A stretch of 64,000 nt of DNA from Pseudoalteromonas luteoviolacea DSM 6061 (GCF_001625655.1 NZ_AUYB01000102.1:124001-188000), one strand, 5' to 3'; positions 48,131 to 57,236 are shown, numbered from the stretch's first letter. Notes: generated from the letters alone by a model not told the origin. Numbers and translations: made by a program.

Positions 48131-50992
48131 TTATCGTTTTATAATTACGATACTATCTTTCCCATTGACTTTAGATGTCATGACAATCGTTGTTCCGCCA
48201 TCACTATGCTCTAAAAGTCCGGCTCCCCATTGCTCACCAAATCCATCAATTGTTACTTCGCTTCGCTTATTTAAATTGTAATCAAATTCAATGAGCTGCG
48301 TTTTCCTTTGGTTATCATTCAGATTGTGTGGTGCAAACAGGATCCCATTTGACGAAGGGATCATCGGTGAAATACCATTTATCAAAATCATCGTATCCTC
48401 TTCAGAAAGGTAACTAGATAATTTGCCAGTGCTTCTATCAACCGTTGCTACCCAGAACCCTACTGTCCACGATTGCGCAGCAAGTACAAAATCACCATTG
48501 TCCAACTCCAATACGTCCTTTCCGAAAGGCATGTCACGATGTGATTCAAGACCATTCCATGTAAATGTAGCATTAAATGTACTATCAAATATTTGAATAT
48601 AAGGAGAGTTCGCAGAACTGGTATTTTCGCCTTCCCTAACTAGCTGCCCAGATACAATTAAATCCCCACCCTTAGTCGTATTCAACGAGTACCAATTTGC
48701 CAGTATCGAGCCATCTATCGTAGGTAATGTAATCGCCTCACCAAGCTCGCCCGTTTCTAAGTTTAACTTATGTATCTCCATAGACGTCATCGCACAGAAC
48801 CAACCTCGACATAAATCAAAACTAACAAAGGTGCCAAACTTAGTGTCTGCAAAACCTCCCAAGTTATGACCGCGATTAGGCGGAGTAATTTCAATAGTTC
48901 TTACAAACTGACCTGCACTTGAAACGAGTGTTAGATAGTAATCTACATGACTATCCGTAACGATAATTGCAATTGAACCATCATTTAGCAGATCTAAACT
49001 GTATACATCGGTGTGCTCAATGTTCGGGGTTTCCATAAAGTACTGCCATTGAATATCCCCGTTAGAGTCAACTTTAAATAACCAATATACACCTTTCGAA
49101 TCAACGCCCTCTTTCACTTCAACTGACGTCGTGTGCGCTAATATGATCTGCCCATCGTCAACATTTAATACCGACTTAACAGAGTCCATTCCACTACCAC
49201 CTATGGTACGCGTGAATGTTCCCACATCTAACGTTTCTGTCGCACTCCACGCTCCCGAGACATTGTTCGGATTGTTCGTTCGAGTACGCATAAAATACTG
49301 ACCCAAAGCCTGGTCGAATTGCAGAGCATTCGATGTGCTATTCGCACTGTAAGCTAATTTTGTTAGTGATTCATCACTATACAATTCAATGTCATAGCTC
49401 TTTGCATAGTCTACTTCGTCCCAACTTAAAGCGACAATTTTGTGCTTGTAGCCAGCATTAGAAACATGACTTTGTACGGTGGTAGGCGCAGCCAATTGAG
49501 AATATTGAACCTCAATTGAAAATGCAGGAAGCGATGCAGTATATTCACCGTCGGTGACTGAGATTCTTATATCCGAATATATACCTGCGTTACTATTATT
49601 TGGTGTGCCCTGCAAAGCGCCGTTACTTGCGTCAAATTGAGCCCAATTTGGTAGGTTTTCTATCTTAAATTGTAACGTGTCACCATCAACATCTCGATAA
49701 TCAGGTCTAAATGTGTAATTATCCAGTGCCGTTGCCAAACCAATTGGATCGCCAGATATTTCTGGAGCGTCATTTACTGCCGTTACAAACAACGTCACCG
49801 TGACAGAATCACTTATTGCATCTTCTTGCCTCAGTTTGTACGTGAAGCTATCTTGTCCTGTATAGTCGCTATTTGGTATGTATAAAAGCTCAGGATACAC
49901 ACCTGAAAGGTGACCAAATTTCGGTGCCGACTCAATTACAACATCTATGGAAGTTCCCATAGGATCATTGGCACTCACGTCAATAGCAACATTGGTGTCC
50001 TCAGTAAGTGTGACTGACTTGTCAGTTACATTAAAATCAGGTCTAAAAGGTGACCCATCTTTATCGTCTTTTATCCCGTCATTGTCATCATCTTCGTCAT
50101 TTGAATTTGGCGTACCATCTAAATCCGTATCTAAAAACACGTTGATATCTGGTATTTTTATGGTTTGATTGTCTTCTCGCCATTCAAGTAGATGCGATTT
50201 AACCAAGTTTGGGTCTATCTTCGTATGTGAAGCTCTCAACTCAGCCAATGCATCCTTATCAGAAAAATCACCATATTTGGCAAAGTCGCTTTCTAACTCA
50301 TTGAGCAAAGCTGTGAGCTCGGCATCAGGGTTGGTCGATTTGCTTTCAGCTGCATCCAATGCGTATTGATACACTAAAGCAGAAACGGTCAACAAGTATG
50401 CACTCGCTTCTTGACCTGAACCTTCTAAAATAGATAAGTTAGAAAAGTTCGCTTGTTGGGGTTTGGGGATCACACTGTCAAACGCCGACAGAAATTCCGC
50501 TTCAGCTTGTTCAAGAGCAGCTTCAAACTGCAATCCATTATTTTCTATTAGCTTCAGTGCACGTGCGCTTGCTAGGTGCGTTAATAAGTTTACGTTGGCT
50601 ACTTGTTGCTTCGTACCGTTGGATTTATAGATTGAGCGAAGAGTAACCGTTCCCTCAGATAGCTCTCCCGTTATTTCATTGAGATAATAACCAGTTGCTG
50701 AAATTTGTAATAACTTTTCACTTTCAACTGAAAACTTAAAATTACCTAGTTTATCGATCGTTTTGGTTAATATAGTCGACTCGGTATTTTGACCTGTGTC
50801 AGATAGAACATTGATAGTCACATTTGATCCAACAACAAACGGCCCCTTTTCAATGCTACCAATAATATCTACTAATGGCTTTTCTATCACTGAATTATCT
50901 GTTTGTATTTCTTTTGCGACATCACCGCCGCTACACCCGGTCAGACTCATTAAGGCGAGGGCTAGAATTGTTGCTTGATTGATTGGTTTCAA
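48131..50992 (-). CDS. Large surface lipoprotein with calcium-binding-type and cadherin-like domains
   Basis: 953 residues. The start is TTG, backed by AAAGGAA 9 bases upstream. Lipobox LTGC (Cys20). Residues 45-280 form a helical domain like those in Ca-dependent surface proteins. Residues 287-313 are a thrombospondin type-3-like Asp/Asn-rich segment (DTDLDGTPNSNDEDDDNDG), then a cadherin-like repeat (about 320-405, ending VNDAPEISG), an Ig-like putative repeat (410-495) and a fibronectin-type region (500-600). The C-terminal 350 residues look like a beta-propeller. Probably an outer-surface binding protein; the ligand is unknown. No neighbour helps. Confidence 0.8.
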   Translation of the reverse strand: MKPINQATILALALMSLTGCSGGDVAKEIQTDNSVIEKPLVDIIGSIEKGPFVVGSNVTINVLSDTGQNTESTILTKTIDKLGNFKFSVESEKLLQISATGYYLNEITGELSEGTVTLRSIYKSNGTKQQVANVNLLTHLASARALKLIENNGLQFEAALEQAEAEFLSAFDSVIPKPQQANFSNLSILEGSGQEASAYLLTVSALVYQYALDAAESKSTNPDAELTALLNELESDFAKYGDFSDKDALAELRASHTKIDPNLVKSHLLEWREDNQTIKIPDINVFLDTDLDGTPNSNDEDDDNDGIKDDKDGSPFRPDFNVTDKSVTLTEDTNVAIDVSANDPMGTSIDVVIESAPKFGHLSGVYPELLYIPNSDYTGQDSFTYKLRQEDAISDSVTVTLFVTAVNDAPEISGDPIGLATALDNYTFRPDYRDVDGDTLQFKIENLPNWAQFDASNGALQGTPNNSNAGIYSDIRISVTDGEYTASLPAFSIEVQYSQLAAPTTVQSHVSNAGYKHKIVALSWDEVDYAKSYDIELYSDESLTKLAYSANSTSNALQFDQALGQYFMRTRTNNPNNVSGAWSATETLDVGTFTRTIGGSGMDSVKSVLNVDDGQIILAHTTSVEVKEGVDSKGVYWLFKVDSNGDIQWQYFMETPNIEHTDVYSLDLLNDGSIAIIVTDSHVDYYLTLVSSAGQFVRTIEITPPNRGHNLGGFADTKFGTFVSFDLCRGWFCAMTSMEIHKLNLETGELGEAITLPTIDGSILANWYSLNTTKGGDLIVSGQLVREGENTSSANSPYIQIFDSTFNATFTWNGLESHRDMPFGKDVLELDNGDFVLAAQSWTVGFWVATVDRSTGKLSSYLSEEDTMILINGISPMIPSSNGILFAPHNLNDNQRKTQLIEFDYNLNKRSEVTIDGFGEQWGAGLLEHSDGGTTIVMTSKVNGKDSIVIIKR

Positions 50993-51338
50993 TGTTTGAT
51001 TCCTTTACTTGTATACTAAAAACTTTCTAAAGAAGTAAAAGCCTGAGGTTAAAAAAGAGGCAAAAATGATAATTACATACTTCTTAATATCATCGGAATA
51101 ATAAAGCCCGATTAAAAATATACAACAAACCAAATGTTATTAATTGTAAGAATCAAGACATTAAATACAGTTATTCAATATAAAAAGTTAAAAAACCAAT
51201 AAAAGCGCCCAAAAACCAACCAAAACTCGTTTAGAATAAAGCCAGAAGAAATTATCACGCGGACCTATATAATCATTATTAATTTCATAAAAAGTTGACT
51301 ATATATAAATTAAATTAATTATTGTGACTTAATTGTAA
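50993..51338. other. AT-rich upstream region of the 953-residue lipoprotein gene
   Basis: No gene or strong motif was seen; it should hold the promoter of the leftward gene. Only short AT-rich repeats are visible. Confidence 0.35.
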
Positions 51339-51515
51339 AAAACCAAATTGCTATTTTCTTGGTGTGCAGGTTATACCAATGAAATCATTGATTACGCGCA
51401 TACTGAGATGGCAAAGAAGTACCGACAAGGCAGAGAGGAAGAATTTGATATTGTAGCAAAGTCACATGTTCGAGTAATGTTTTGGGCAATGTTTGCAAGA
51501 GCATTGTCGCATTGA
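51339..51515 (+). pseudogene. Short coding remnant
   Basis: An open frame of 58 codons reads with protein-like composition (FSWCAGYTNEIIDYAHTEMA, then KKYRQGREEEFDIVAKSHVR, then an aromatic helix) and ends at 51515. It follows a stop at 51336 and has only TTG (51348) or a late ATG (51408), neither with a ribosome site. It looks like the 3' end of a lost gene. The family is unknown. Confidence 0.3.
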
Positions 51516-51578
51516 AAAAGATGCCTTATGGCACCTTATCATTATACCTTAAGACACTATTACCTGAGACAATTTTGG

Positions 51579-51965
51579 CTACTGCTCGTAAAGCTCTATA
51601 GGCAATCCATCTGGATCTTTAAAAAACGTAAATCGTTTGCCCGTATATTCGTCTATTCGAATTGGCTCAACGTCGATTCCTCGACCTTCTAAATAACAAA
51701 CCATTTGTGATACACACTCAACGCCAAATGCCAAATGTCTCAGGCCACAAGCTTCGGGATTGTTTTGTCGTTTCGGAGGTGTTGGAAATGAAAATAGCTC
51801 TATCTGCCCACCATCGGGCAGCCTCAGGTCAAGTTTATAAGAGTCGCGAGGCTCTCTATAGTTTTCAGCGACAATCGCTAGCCCTAATATTTCGGTGTAA
51901 AAGGCTTTTGACGCTTGATAATCCGAGCAGATAATTGCCGCATGATGTACTTTTTTTAAGAACAT
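51579..51965 (-). CDS. gloA2: VOC family protein GloA2 (YaeR-like glyoxalase I homologue)
   Basis: 128 residues, near-identical in plan to E. coli GloA2/YaeR: KVHHAAIICSDYQASKAFY, EACGLRHLAFGVE and the C-terminal KRFTFFKDPDGLPIELYEQ. Metal ligands His8, Glu57, His76 and Glu125 in the paired beta-alpha-beta-beta-beta units are consistent with a VOC metalloenzyme. Possible role: lactoylglutathione lyase-like detoxification, but the activity of YaeR-type proteins is not firmly established. ATG is preceded by AGGGG. Single gene. Confidence 0.87.
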   Translation of the reverse strand: MFLKKVHHAAIICSDYQASKAFYTEILGLAIVAENYREPRDSYKLDLRLPDGGQIELFSFPTPPKRQNNPEACGLRHLAFGVECVSQMVCYLEGRGIDVEPIRIDEYTGKRFTFFKDPDGLPIELYEQ

Positions 51966-52456
51966 AAGCCCCTACTATCAACGATCTTAGCTTGATTTAA
52001 TGAGGCTAAGCACCCTTTACATCTCGGTGAACAAAGCTCATTTACTCTGTAAAAATAAAGTATACACCACCATCCTATTCAATTGTTACCTGCCCACAGG
52101 TGTGCAGTGTCCCAACGAAAGTAAAATCAATTTGCTATTTGAGCAAATCAATGGACTTTGTCCACCTATCGAAACAGTCATACTATTTCCGTTACTCTAT
52201 ATACGTTTGATTGTTCCGGTAAGAGGCTCCTTTTAAATCAGGCCACAATCTATATAATCATCACAGCTTTCAAGTCTAAAGAATTTTGAACTCTACAATG
52301 CCTGCGCAGCCAGACGTAAAAAAGCTCGCAAACAACAAAGTTATACTTCTCAAATTTGCTCCCTTCTAATTATCCGCCCCCTAAACATCACTTACCACTT
52401 AATACTTGAGCTTAAATATAGAATATACCGACTTACTTTAGAGTGTGATATTTAAA
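51966..52456. other. Intergenic region, no supported gene
   Basis: A 78-codon plus-strand frame (52000-52236) is open but has no ribosome site, no motif and atypical composition; it is not called. No terminator hairpin with a T run was found. Confidence 0.35.
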
Positions 52457-53059
52457 CTAAAAGTCACTTTTATTGATTTTATAGATCATGGTCGTGGAGC
52501 CAGAAAATCCGACAAGCCAATTGAGATACGGATAATATTCACTTTTTGTCGCGACAAAACCCTTTGCCTCGTACAATTTTCGAGCTCGTACATTGCTATC
52601 TATTACATCTAGTCGAACTGATTCATAATTGTTCTTAGCAGCATAGGCGATAATTTCATCCAGTAATTGGGACCCAATACCTAACCCACGATATTGTTCA
52701 CCCACTGCGATACCATCCATTAGCAGTTCTTTTTCTCCAGCCTTTCTTTCGAATAGGCTAAATATTAGAGCGGCTTTAACTCCTTTAATGAACCCCAAAC
52801 AATCTACTAACCCATTAAAATCTAAGCCTCCAGTGAATGATCCTTTTTGAGTCTGAAATCCAGCCACCCCAGTTATTACCCCATCAATACTTGCGACGTA
52901 TGAAAATTGGGGTAAAAAGCTGTTATTAAATACCGTTATTCTGTCGCTTTTACGACTAATAGCCTTAGCAAACTTTGTCCCAAAGGCAACTTCATAAAGT
53001 TCAGCAACAGCCTCTGAATGACAAGTATCCCAACCTTGCATTAATAGGCATTGAGTCAA
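52457..53059 (-). CDS. GNAT family N-acetyltransferase
   Basis: 200 residues. The acetyl-CoA-binding segment is clear: LLMDGIAVGEQYRGLGIGSQ (motif A, with R/QxxGxG/A), followed by DVIDSNVRARKLYEAKGF (motif B). The substrate is unknown. The start is TTG, strongly backed by AGGAG 8 bases upstream; an ATG six codons later has no such site. Single gene, 98 bases downstream of the DJ-1-like gene on the same strand. Confidence 0.87.
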   Translation of the reverse strand: MTQCLLMQGWDTCHSEAVAELYEVAFGTKFAKAISRKSDRITVFNNSFLPQFSYVASIDGVITGVAGFQTQKGSFTGGLDFNGLVDCLGFIKGVKAALIFSLFERKAGEKELLMDGIAVGEQYRGLGIGSQLLDEIIAYAAKNNYESVRLDVIDSNVRARKLYEAKGFVATKSEYYPYLNWLVGFSGSTTMIYKINKSDF

Positions 53060-53157
53060 TTAACGTGCTCCTATTTAAGTTAAATAAGCTTGCTAAAATA
53101 AAGCCATTTCTAGCAAGCTTGACGTCATTAACGCAAATCAAGTGCCATAAAACATAG

Positions 53158-53910
53158 TTATTGTTGATGTGCAATTATCATTTCTTTTGCCACAATAGCT
53201 GCCGAGTCCAAAAATAGAGTCGATACAATTCGACCATCAACCACAACTTCGGTTTTATCCTTTAGCGTCTTTTTATTCTGGGCGAATGCCCCATTTTTGT
53301 TTAATTTGTCTTCAACCATGATAGGTAAAAGAGTCCCCTGTTTTGCCCATGACTTGGTAACCTCCGTTGAATTAGGAAACCCTGCTACTTTTTTACCTTT
53401 GACCATGAACTCCCCTGAAGAAAGCACAACATCGGCGAAAGCACCAGCGCCATGACCAGCTGAACCTACAATGCCACCAGCTTCATAAATCCGCGCGATA
53501 ATAGACTGAATCGCCTTGTCATTAGCAACGTCGAAAAGCGGACCATAGCCACCACCTATATATACCCCCCAATAGTCGTCAGGGTTTATATCTGCTGGCT
53601 TTAAAGTATTATTTGTTTTATCTAAAAAACCCTCATATTTTATCGTATATTTACTGATCCCCATTGCAAACATCTGAAACTCAACTTTGCCACCTTTTGG
53701 AGAAGCAAAATCCACTTCAAAACCATGGTTTAGAAAAATATGATATGGAGGTGCTACTTCCCAAAGGTTATTTCTCGCGTCATGCTTCTCTGGATCCCCC
53801 ATATCAATTAAGTTTGAGGTAAGAATTAAGATTTTTTTTACCGGCTTTGCGTCAATGCAATTCGAAAATAGAGCCGCAATACACAATACAGCAAACATAA
53901 GGTTCTTCAT
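53158..53910 (-). CDS. DJ-1/PfpI-like protein, exported, lacking the nucleophile cysteine
   Basis: 250 residues with a signal peptide (residues 1-21). The fold follows the Hsp31-like DJ-1/PfpI class: KKILILTSNL, EVAPPYHIFLNHGFEVDFAS, the GVYIGGGYGP loop and the nucleophile elbow. At the elbow, where family members have Cys-His-Gly (as in VCHGPA), this protein has Gly152-His153-Gly154 (GSAGHGAGAF). The codon is GGT, one change from TGT. It is therefore probably not an active hydrolase or glyoxalase and may be a binding protein. Periplasmic export is also uncommon for the family. Confidence 0.8.
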   Translation of the reverse strand: MKNLMFAVLCIAALFSNCIDAKPVKKILILTSNLIDMGDPEKHDARNNLWEVAPPYHIFLNHGFEVDFASPKGGKVEFQMFAMGISKYTIKYEGFLDKTNNTLKPADINPDDYWGVYIGGGYGPLFDVANDKAIQSIIARIYEAGGIVGSAGHGAGAFADVVLSSGEFMVKGKKVAGFPNSTEVTKSWAKQGTLLPIMVEDKLNKNGAFAQNKKTLKDKTEVVVDGRIVSTLFLDSAAIVAKEMIIAHQQ

Positions 53911-54154
53911 TTTATTCCTTTCTACAATTGTTTTTTCTAATTTGACTTTAAAAACAATAACATGGTTTAAACCAAAATCAAAAATATATGCTTAAATTCG
54001 AGATAATTTAAAGGGTTGTTCTTGTAAGGTTCACCTAAAAAGGTTCTAGGATAACGTCTTCTTTCTTTGGTAAACACTGTCAAATTTTACCTATTTATAT
54101 GTGGCTGATCGAAGTAACATCTCAATAGTTTCACCATAAATAAGGAATAGAACA

Positions 54155-54307
54155 ATGAAACCAGTATTAAAGAAAGCAAACTTAAAAAACCTTGCAGTAA
54201 CAGATGCACACTTGACCCCACAGCAGACAAAAAATATCGCAGGGGGTGCAGGGTTAAGAGGCATCACTTCCATTTTAATTTTCTGTGATACAGATGTGTT
54301 TAAATAA
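54155..54307 (+). CDS. Short double-glycine leader peptide (second candidate precursor)
   Basis: 50 residues from ATG 54155, with AAGGA 9 bases upstream. Leader MKPVLKKANLKNLAVTDAH, then LTPQQTKNIAGG, which fits the LSxxELxxIxGG consensus of C39-cut leaders well (Leu -12, Ile -4, Gly-Gly at 30-31). The core AGLRGITSILIFCDTDVFK is 19 residues, partly hydrophobic, with one Cys. The GGAGL junction is shared with the peptide at 33805. No maturation or transport gene is near. An 82-codon frame on the opposite strand is a shadow. Confidence 0.6.
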   Translation: MKPVLKKANLKNLAVTDAHLTPQQTKNIAGGAGLRGITSILIFCDTDVFK

Positions 54308-54527
54308 TCAAATCGGAGGTGGCCCCACCTCCAATCCATTGCAATCCCCCCCCACGTTCACAACATCAAAAAAGTACATTCATCAACTAAAACAACCATA
54401 TAAAGCATAAATATCAGCGTCAAACAACTTATACCCGAGAACTTCAGCAAACATTGAAAATGTAGAGTGGCGTAAACTCACTACAATAAAAATAAGCGAG
54501 CTTCTTTCACACCTAATCACTTTTTGG
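54308..54527. other. Region after the second peptide gene, with GC-rich palindrome
   Basis: GGAGGTGG-CC-CCACCTCC (54315-54332) is a perfect palindrome 8 bases beyond the peptide stop, a likely 3'-end hairpin although no T run follows. An eight-C tract (54347-54354) is nearby. No gene was seen. Confidence 0.45.
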
Positions 54528-54543
54528 ATATTGTATACAATAT
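54528..54543. promoter_or_regulatory. 16-bp perfect palindrome, GntR-type operator candidate
   Basis: ATATTGTATACAATAT reads the same on both strands. The TTGTATACAA core is typical of operators for FCD-type GntR regulators. It lies about 145 bases before the S9 peptidase gene at 54686. No GntR gene is in the window. Confidence 0.45.
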
Positions 54544-54685
54544 TGATGTGGGATATAGTTTACCGGTACCACATCCATCAATAAGTGTTGCTTTGCGTAT
54601 GATGTATTAGATCTTCAGAAACAATAAAACATACAGTTAGTCTCATACGCTCATACAGTGAAGCAACGATTAAGGAGTAAGTTAG

Positions 54686-56971
54686 ATGTCAAAATTAACT
54701 GGCATTACTTTAATTACGGCTGTCTGCCTCTTGACCGCTTGCCAAAGTAGTATCAACACCAAATCAATAAAAACCGCACAAATTGACTACAAAAGAGCTG
54801 AATCATTTTTACCACAGAACTTGGCGCCGTTAGTAAAGAACACAAAATTAAGTCCCAACTGGATAGATGATGGGAATACATTTTGGTTCAAGCACGAAAA
54901 CTTAAATGGTCATCAATATATATTTGTAGATCCGCAAAACAATTTACAAAAACCACTATTTGACCACGAAAAATTGGCACTCAGTTTACGTCAATCGGGC
55001 CTCAAAGATGCGCAAAAAGAGAAGCTCAAGCTGACAGCACTAGATGTCAACTTTCCACAAATCAGCTTCAAACATGATAAAAGCAATTGGCAATGTAATA
55101 TTGATACTTACATTTGTGAATCAAGCACCGTTAAAGATGTCGCCGTAGAACCAGGCACCTCCAGTGATGGCCGATGGCAACTCACTGTTGAAGACTATAA
55201 TTTAGTGTTAAAAGATTTGAAAAATAACACAAATACAAAGCTCACACACGATGGGAGTGAAGGACATCCATATGGTTTAATGCACCCAAACCCAGCATAT
55301 GACCTAGCTGATAATAAACCGTACAAACCCATGCAGATCTATGCCAATTGGTCCGCTGATGGCCGATATGTCATGACCTATCGCTTAGACCGCCGCCATA
55401 CTGGAAAGTACTCACTTGTACGATCATCACATCAAAGGGGAAAACGGCCTGAAACGACTCAGTTTTACTACCCTTCAGCTGCGCAAGATACGCTTCCTAC
55501 GGCAGTACTCGTATTAGTCGATACACTAAGTAAAACCGCAACCCATCTACAAGCTCCCCCTGTAATGCAAACCTATTTCGGTGCAGCAGTATGGGGATGG
55601 TGGCAGGACAACGGCAAGTTTGTTTACCACAATCGCTTTCGGGGCAACCGCCAATACTTTATGCGAGAAGTAAACCCAAAAACGGGTACAGTAAGAGTGT
55701 TAGTCGAAGAAAAAAATGACAAGTATATCGACCCGTGGGTTCAACAGTATTGGGAACTGCCAGAGATAAACGCTTTTGTTTGGAGCTCACAAAGAGATGG
55801 CTTTCAGCACTTGTACCTTTACGACTTGAGTAACGGCAATTTTAAAAATGCAATAACAACGGGTGACATGACCGTGCGAGTCATTCGTGGAATTGATACT
55901 GAGAAACGTCAACTCTACTTCGAGGCATCAGGAAAAGAGCTAAATAGGGATCCGTACTATCGCCACCTTTATCGGGTAAACTTAGATGGCAGTGATTTAA
56001 CTTTGCTCACACCAGAAGCGGCTGAACATGACACTCGTGTATCCCCAGACTACAAATATTTTGTAGATACCTATTCCACGGCTACTTCGGCACCAATTTC
56101 TGTTCTAAGAAGTACAAAGGACGGGTCCATAATTCGTACGGTACAAAGAGCCGATACTAGCGCGTTGTTGGCCACTGGGTGGCAGCCTCCAAAGCCATTC
56201 TCTGTTCTGGCAGGAGATGGAAAAACGTCACTTTATGGATTAATGTATTTGCCCTCAAATTTTGATCCTAGTAAAAAGTACCCTGTAATTGATGACATTT
56301 ATACGGGGCCACACAACTTCTTTACGCCCAAATCGTATGTAACGTACTACAGCCAAGCAAATGCACTAGCCGAACTTGGTTTTGTCGTGATCAAAATGGA
56401 TGGACGAGGCACAAGCAAGCGTGGGCGAGCATTCCATGAATATTCGTTTAAAAATCTCAGTGGTGGTAGCGATGACCATGTGGCTGCTATCAAACAGCTT
56501 GGCCAGCGCCACAAGTATCTTGATCTTGATCGTGTCGGTATTTTCGGTTTCAGTGCAGGTGGTTACGACACCGCACATGCAATGTTCAAATACCCTGAAT
56601 TTTTTAAAGTAGGCGTTTCTGCTTCTGGTAATCATGATTTTAGAGTGGATAAAGCTGGGTGGAATGAAATATGGATGGGCTATCCAGAAACACCACACTG
56701 GGAAGCTCAATCAAATTTGAACTGGGCAAAACACTTACAAGGTAAACTTTTGCTCGCTCATGGCGAGTTAGACACTAATGTTCATCCAGCTGCGACGTTA
56801 CAGTTGGCGGATGCCCTGATGAAAGCGAATAAAGATTTTGATCTAATGATTTATCCAAATATGGGTCATGTGCTAGATAAAAACCCATACTTTGTAAGGA
56901 AGAGGTGGGATTATTTCGTACAGCATTTACTGGGGGTCGAGCCGCCCAAATCGTATTCAATAGGTGACTAA
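54686..56971 (+). CDS. S9 family peptidase, DPP-IV-like, lipoprotein
   Basis: 761 residues. Lipoprotein signal with lipobox LTAC (Cys19). An N-terminal DPP-IV-type beta-propeller (about 60-500) contains WSADGRYVMTYRLDRRHTGK and AVWGWWQDNGKFVYHNRF. The C-terminal alpha/beta hydrolase has Ser623 (FGFSAGGYD), Asp696 (HGELDTNVHP) and His728 (NMGHVL). It probably clips dipeptides or tripeptides after Pro/Ala at the cell envelope. ATG has AAGGAG 8 bases upstream. Single gene with its own terminator; distinct from the S9-Sel1 protein at 43682. Confidence 0.9.
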   Translation: MSKLTGITLITAVCLLTACQSSINTKSIKTAQIDYKRAESFLPQNLAPLVKNTKLSPNWIDDGNTFWFKHENLNGHQYIFVDPQNNLQKPLFDHEKLALSLRQSGLKDAQKEKLKLTALDVNFPQISFKHDKSNWQCNIDTYICESSTVKDVAVEPGTSSDGRWQLTVEDYNLVLKDLKNNTNTKLTHDGSEGHPYGLMHPNPAYDLADNKPYKPMQIYANWSADGRYVMTYRLDRRHTGKYSLVRSSHQRGKRPETTQFYYPSAAQDTLPTAVLVLVDTLSKTATHLQAPPVMQTYFGAAVWGWWQDNGKFVYHNRFRGNRQYFMREVNPKTGTVRVLVEEKNDKYIDPWVQQYWELPEINAFVWSSQRDGFQHLYLYDLSNGNFKNAITTGDMTVRVIRGIDTEKRQLYFEASGKELNRDPYYRHLYRVNLDGSDLTLLTPEAAEHDTRVSPDYKYFVDTYSTATSAPISVLRSTKDGSIIRTVQRADTSALLATGWQPPKPFSVLAGDGKTSLYGLMYLPSNFDPSKKYPVIDDIYTGPHNFFTPKSYVTYYSQANALAELGFVVIKMDGRGTSKRGRAFHEYSFKNLSGGSDDHVAAIKQLGQRHKYLDLDRVGIFGFSAGGYDTAHAMFKYPEFFKVGVSASGNHDFRVDKAGWNEIWMGYPETPHWEAQSNLNWAKHLQGKLLLAHGELDTNVHPAATLQLADALMKANKDFDLMIYPNMGHVLDKNPYFVRKRWDYFVQHLLGVEPPKSYSIGD

Positions 56972-57020
56972 AATAGCGAGCTGCACCAAAACAACAGGCT
57001 GAAATTTAAGATTTATATAA

Positions 57021-57047
57021 AAAGCCCCGGTGCTTCACCGAGGCTTT
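57021..57047 (+). terminator. Terminator of the DPP-IV-like gene
   Basis: AAAGCC-C-CGGT (57021-57031) pairs with ACCG-A-GGCTTT (57037-57047) with one internal mismatch and loop GCTTC. It lies 50 bases beyond the stop. Confidence 0.7.
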
Positions 57048-57098
57048 AAATCACTCTGGCCGTTTAGTTACACGACTCTAATTTTTAGAGTGAACCAA

Positions 57099-57236
57099 TT
57101 ACTTAATTGGTAAAGTGAGCGTACCAGTCTTGAATTCAGAGTTATTTTTCAGCTGATAACTGTAATTTAAAGTAATAGAGTTAACATTACCCTCTTTATC
57201 ATCAGATAGTGAAATAAGAAATTTGAAAATATACAT
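57099..57236 (-). CDS. Very small protein or gene remnant
   Basis: A 45-codon frame from ATG 57236 with AGTAGG 4 bases upstream. It reads as a beta-strand-like sequence (DDKEGNVNSITLNYSYQLKN, ending GTLTLPIK), much like the last strands of a larger beta-rich exported protein. Either a small gene or the 3' end of a lost one. It lies 155 bases downstream of the secreted-protein gene at 57392 on the same strand. Not recognised. Confidence 0.3.
   Translation of the reverse strand: MYIFKFLISLSDDKEGNVNSITLNYSYQLKNNSEFKTGTLTLPIK

Noticed and set aside
52000..52236. 78-codon plus-strand frame
   Set aside because: No ribosome site, no motif, unusual composition.
54091..54339. 82-codon minus-strand frame
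   Set aside because: Shadow of the double-glycine peptide gene at 54155, which has a ribosome site and a leader consensus.
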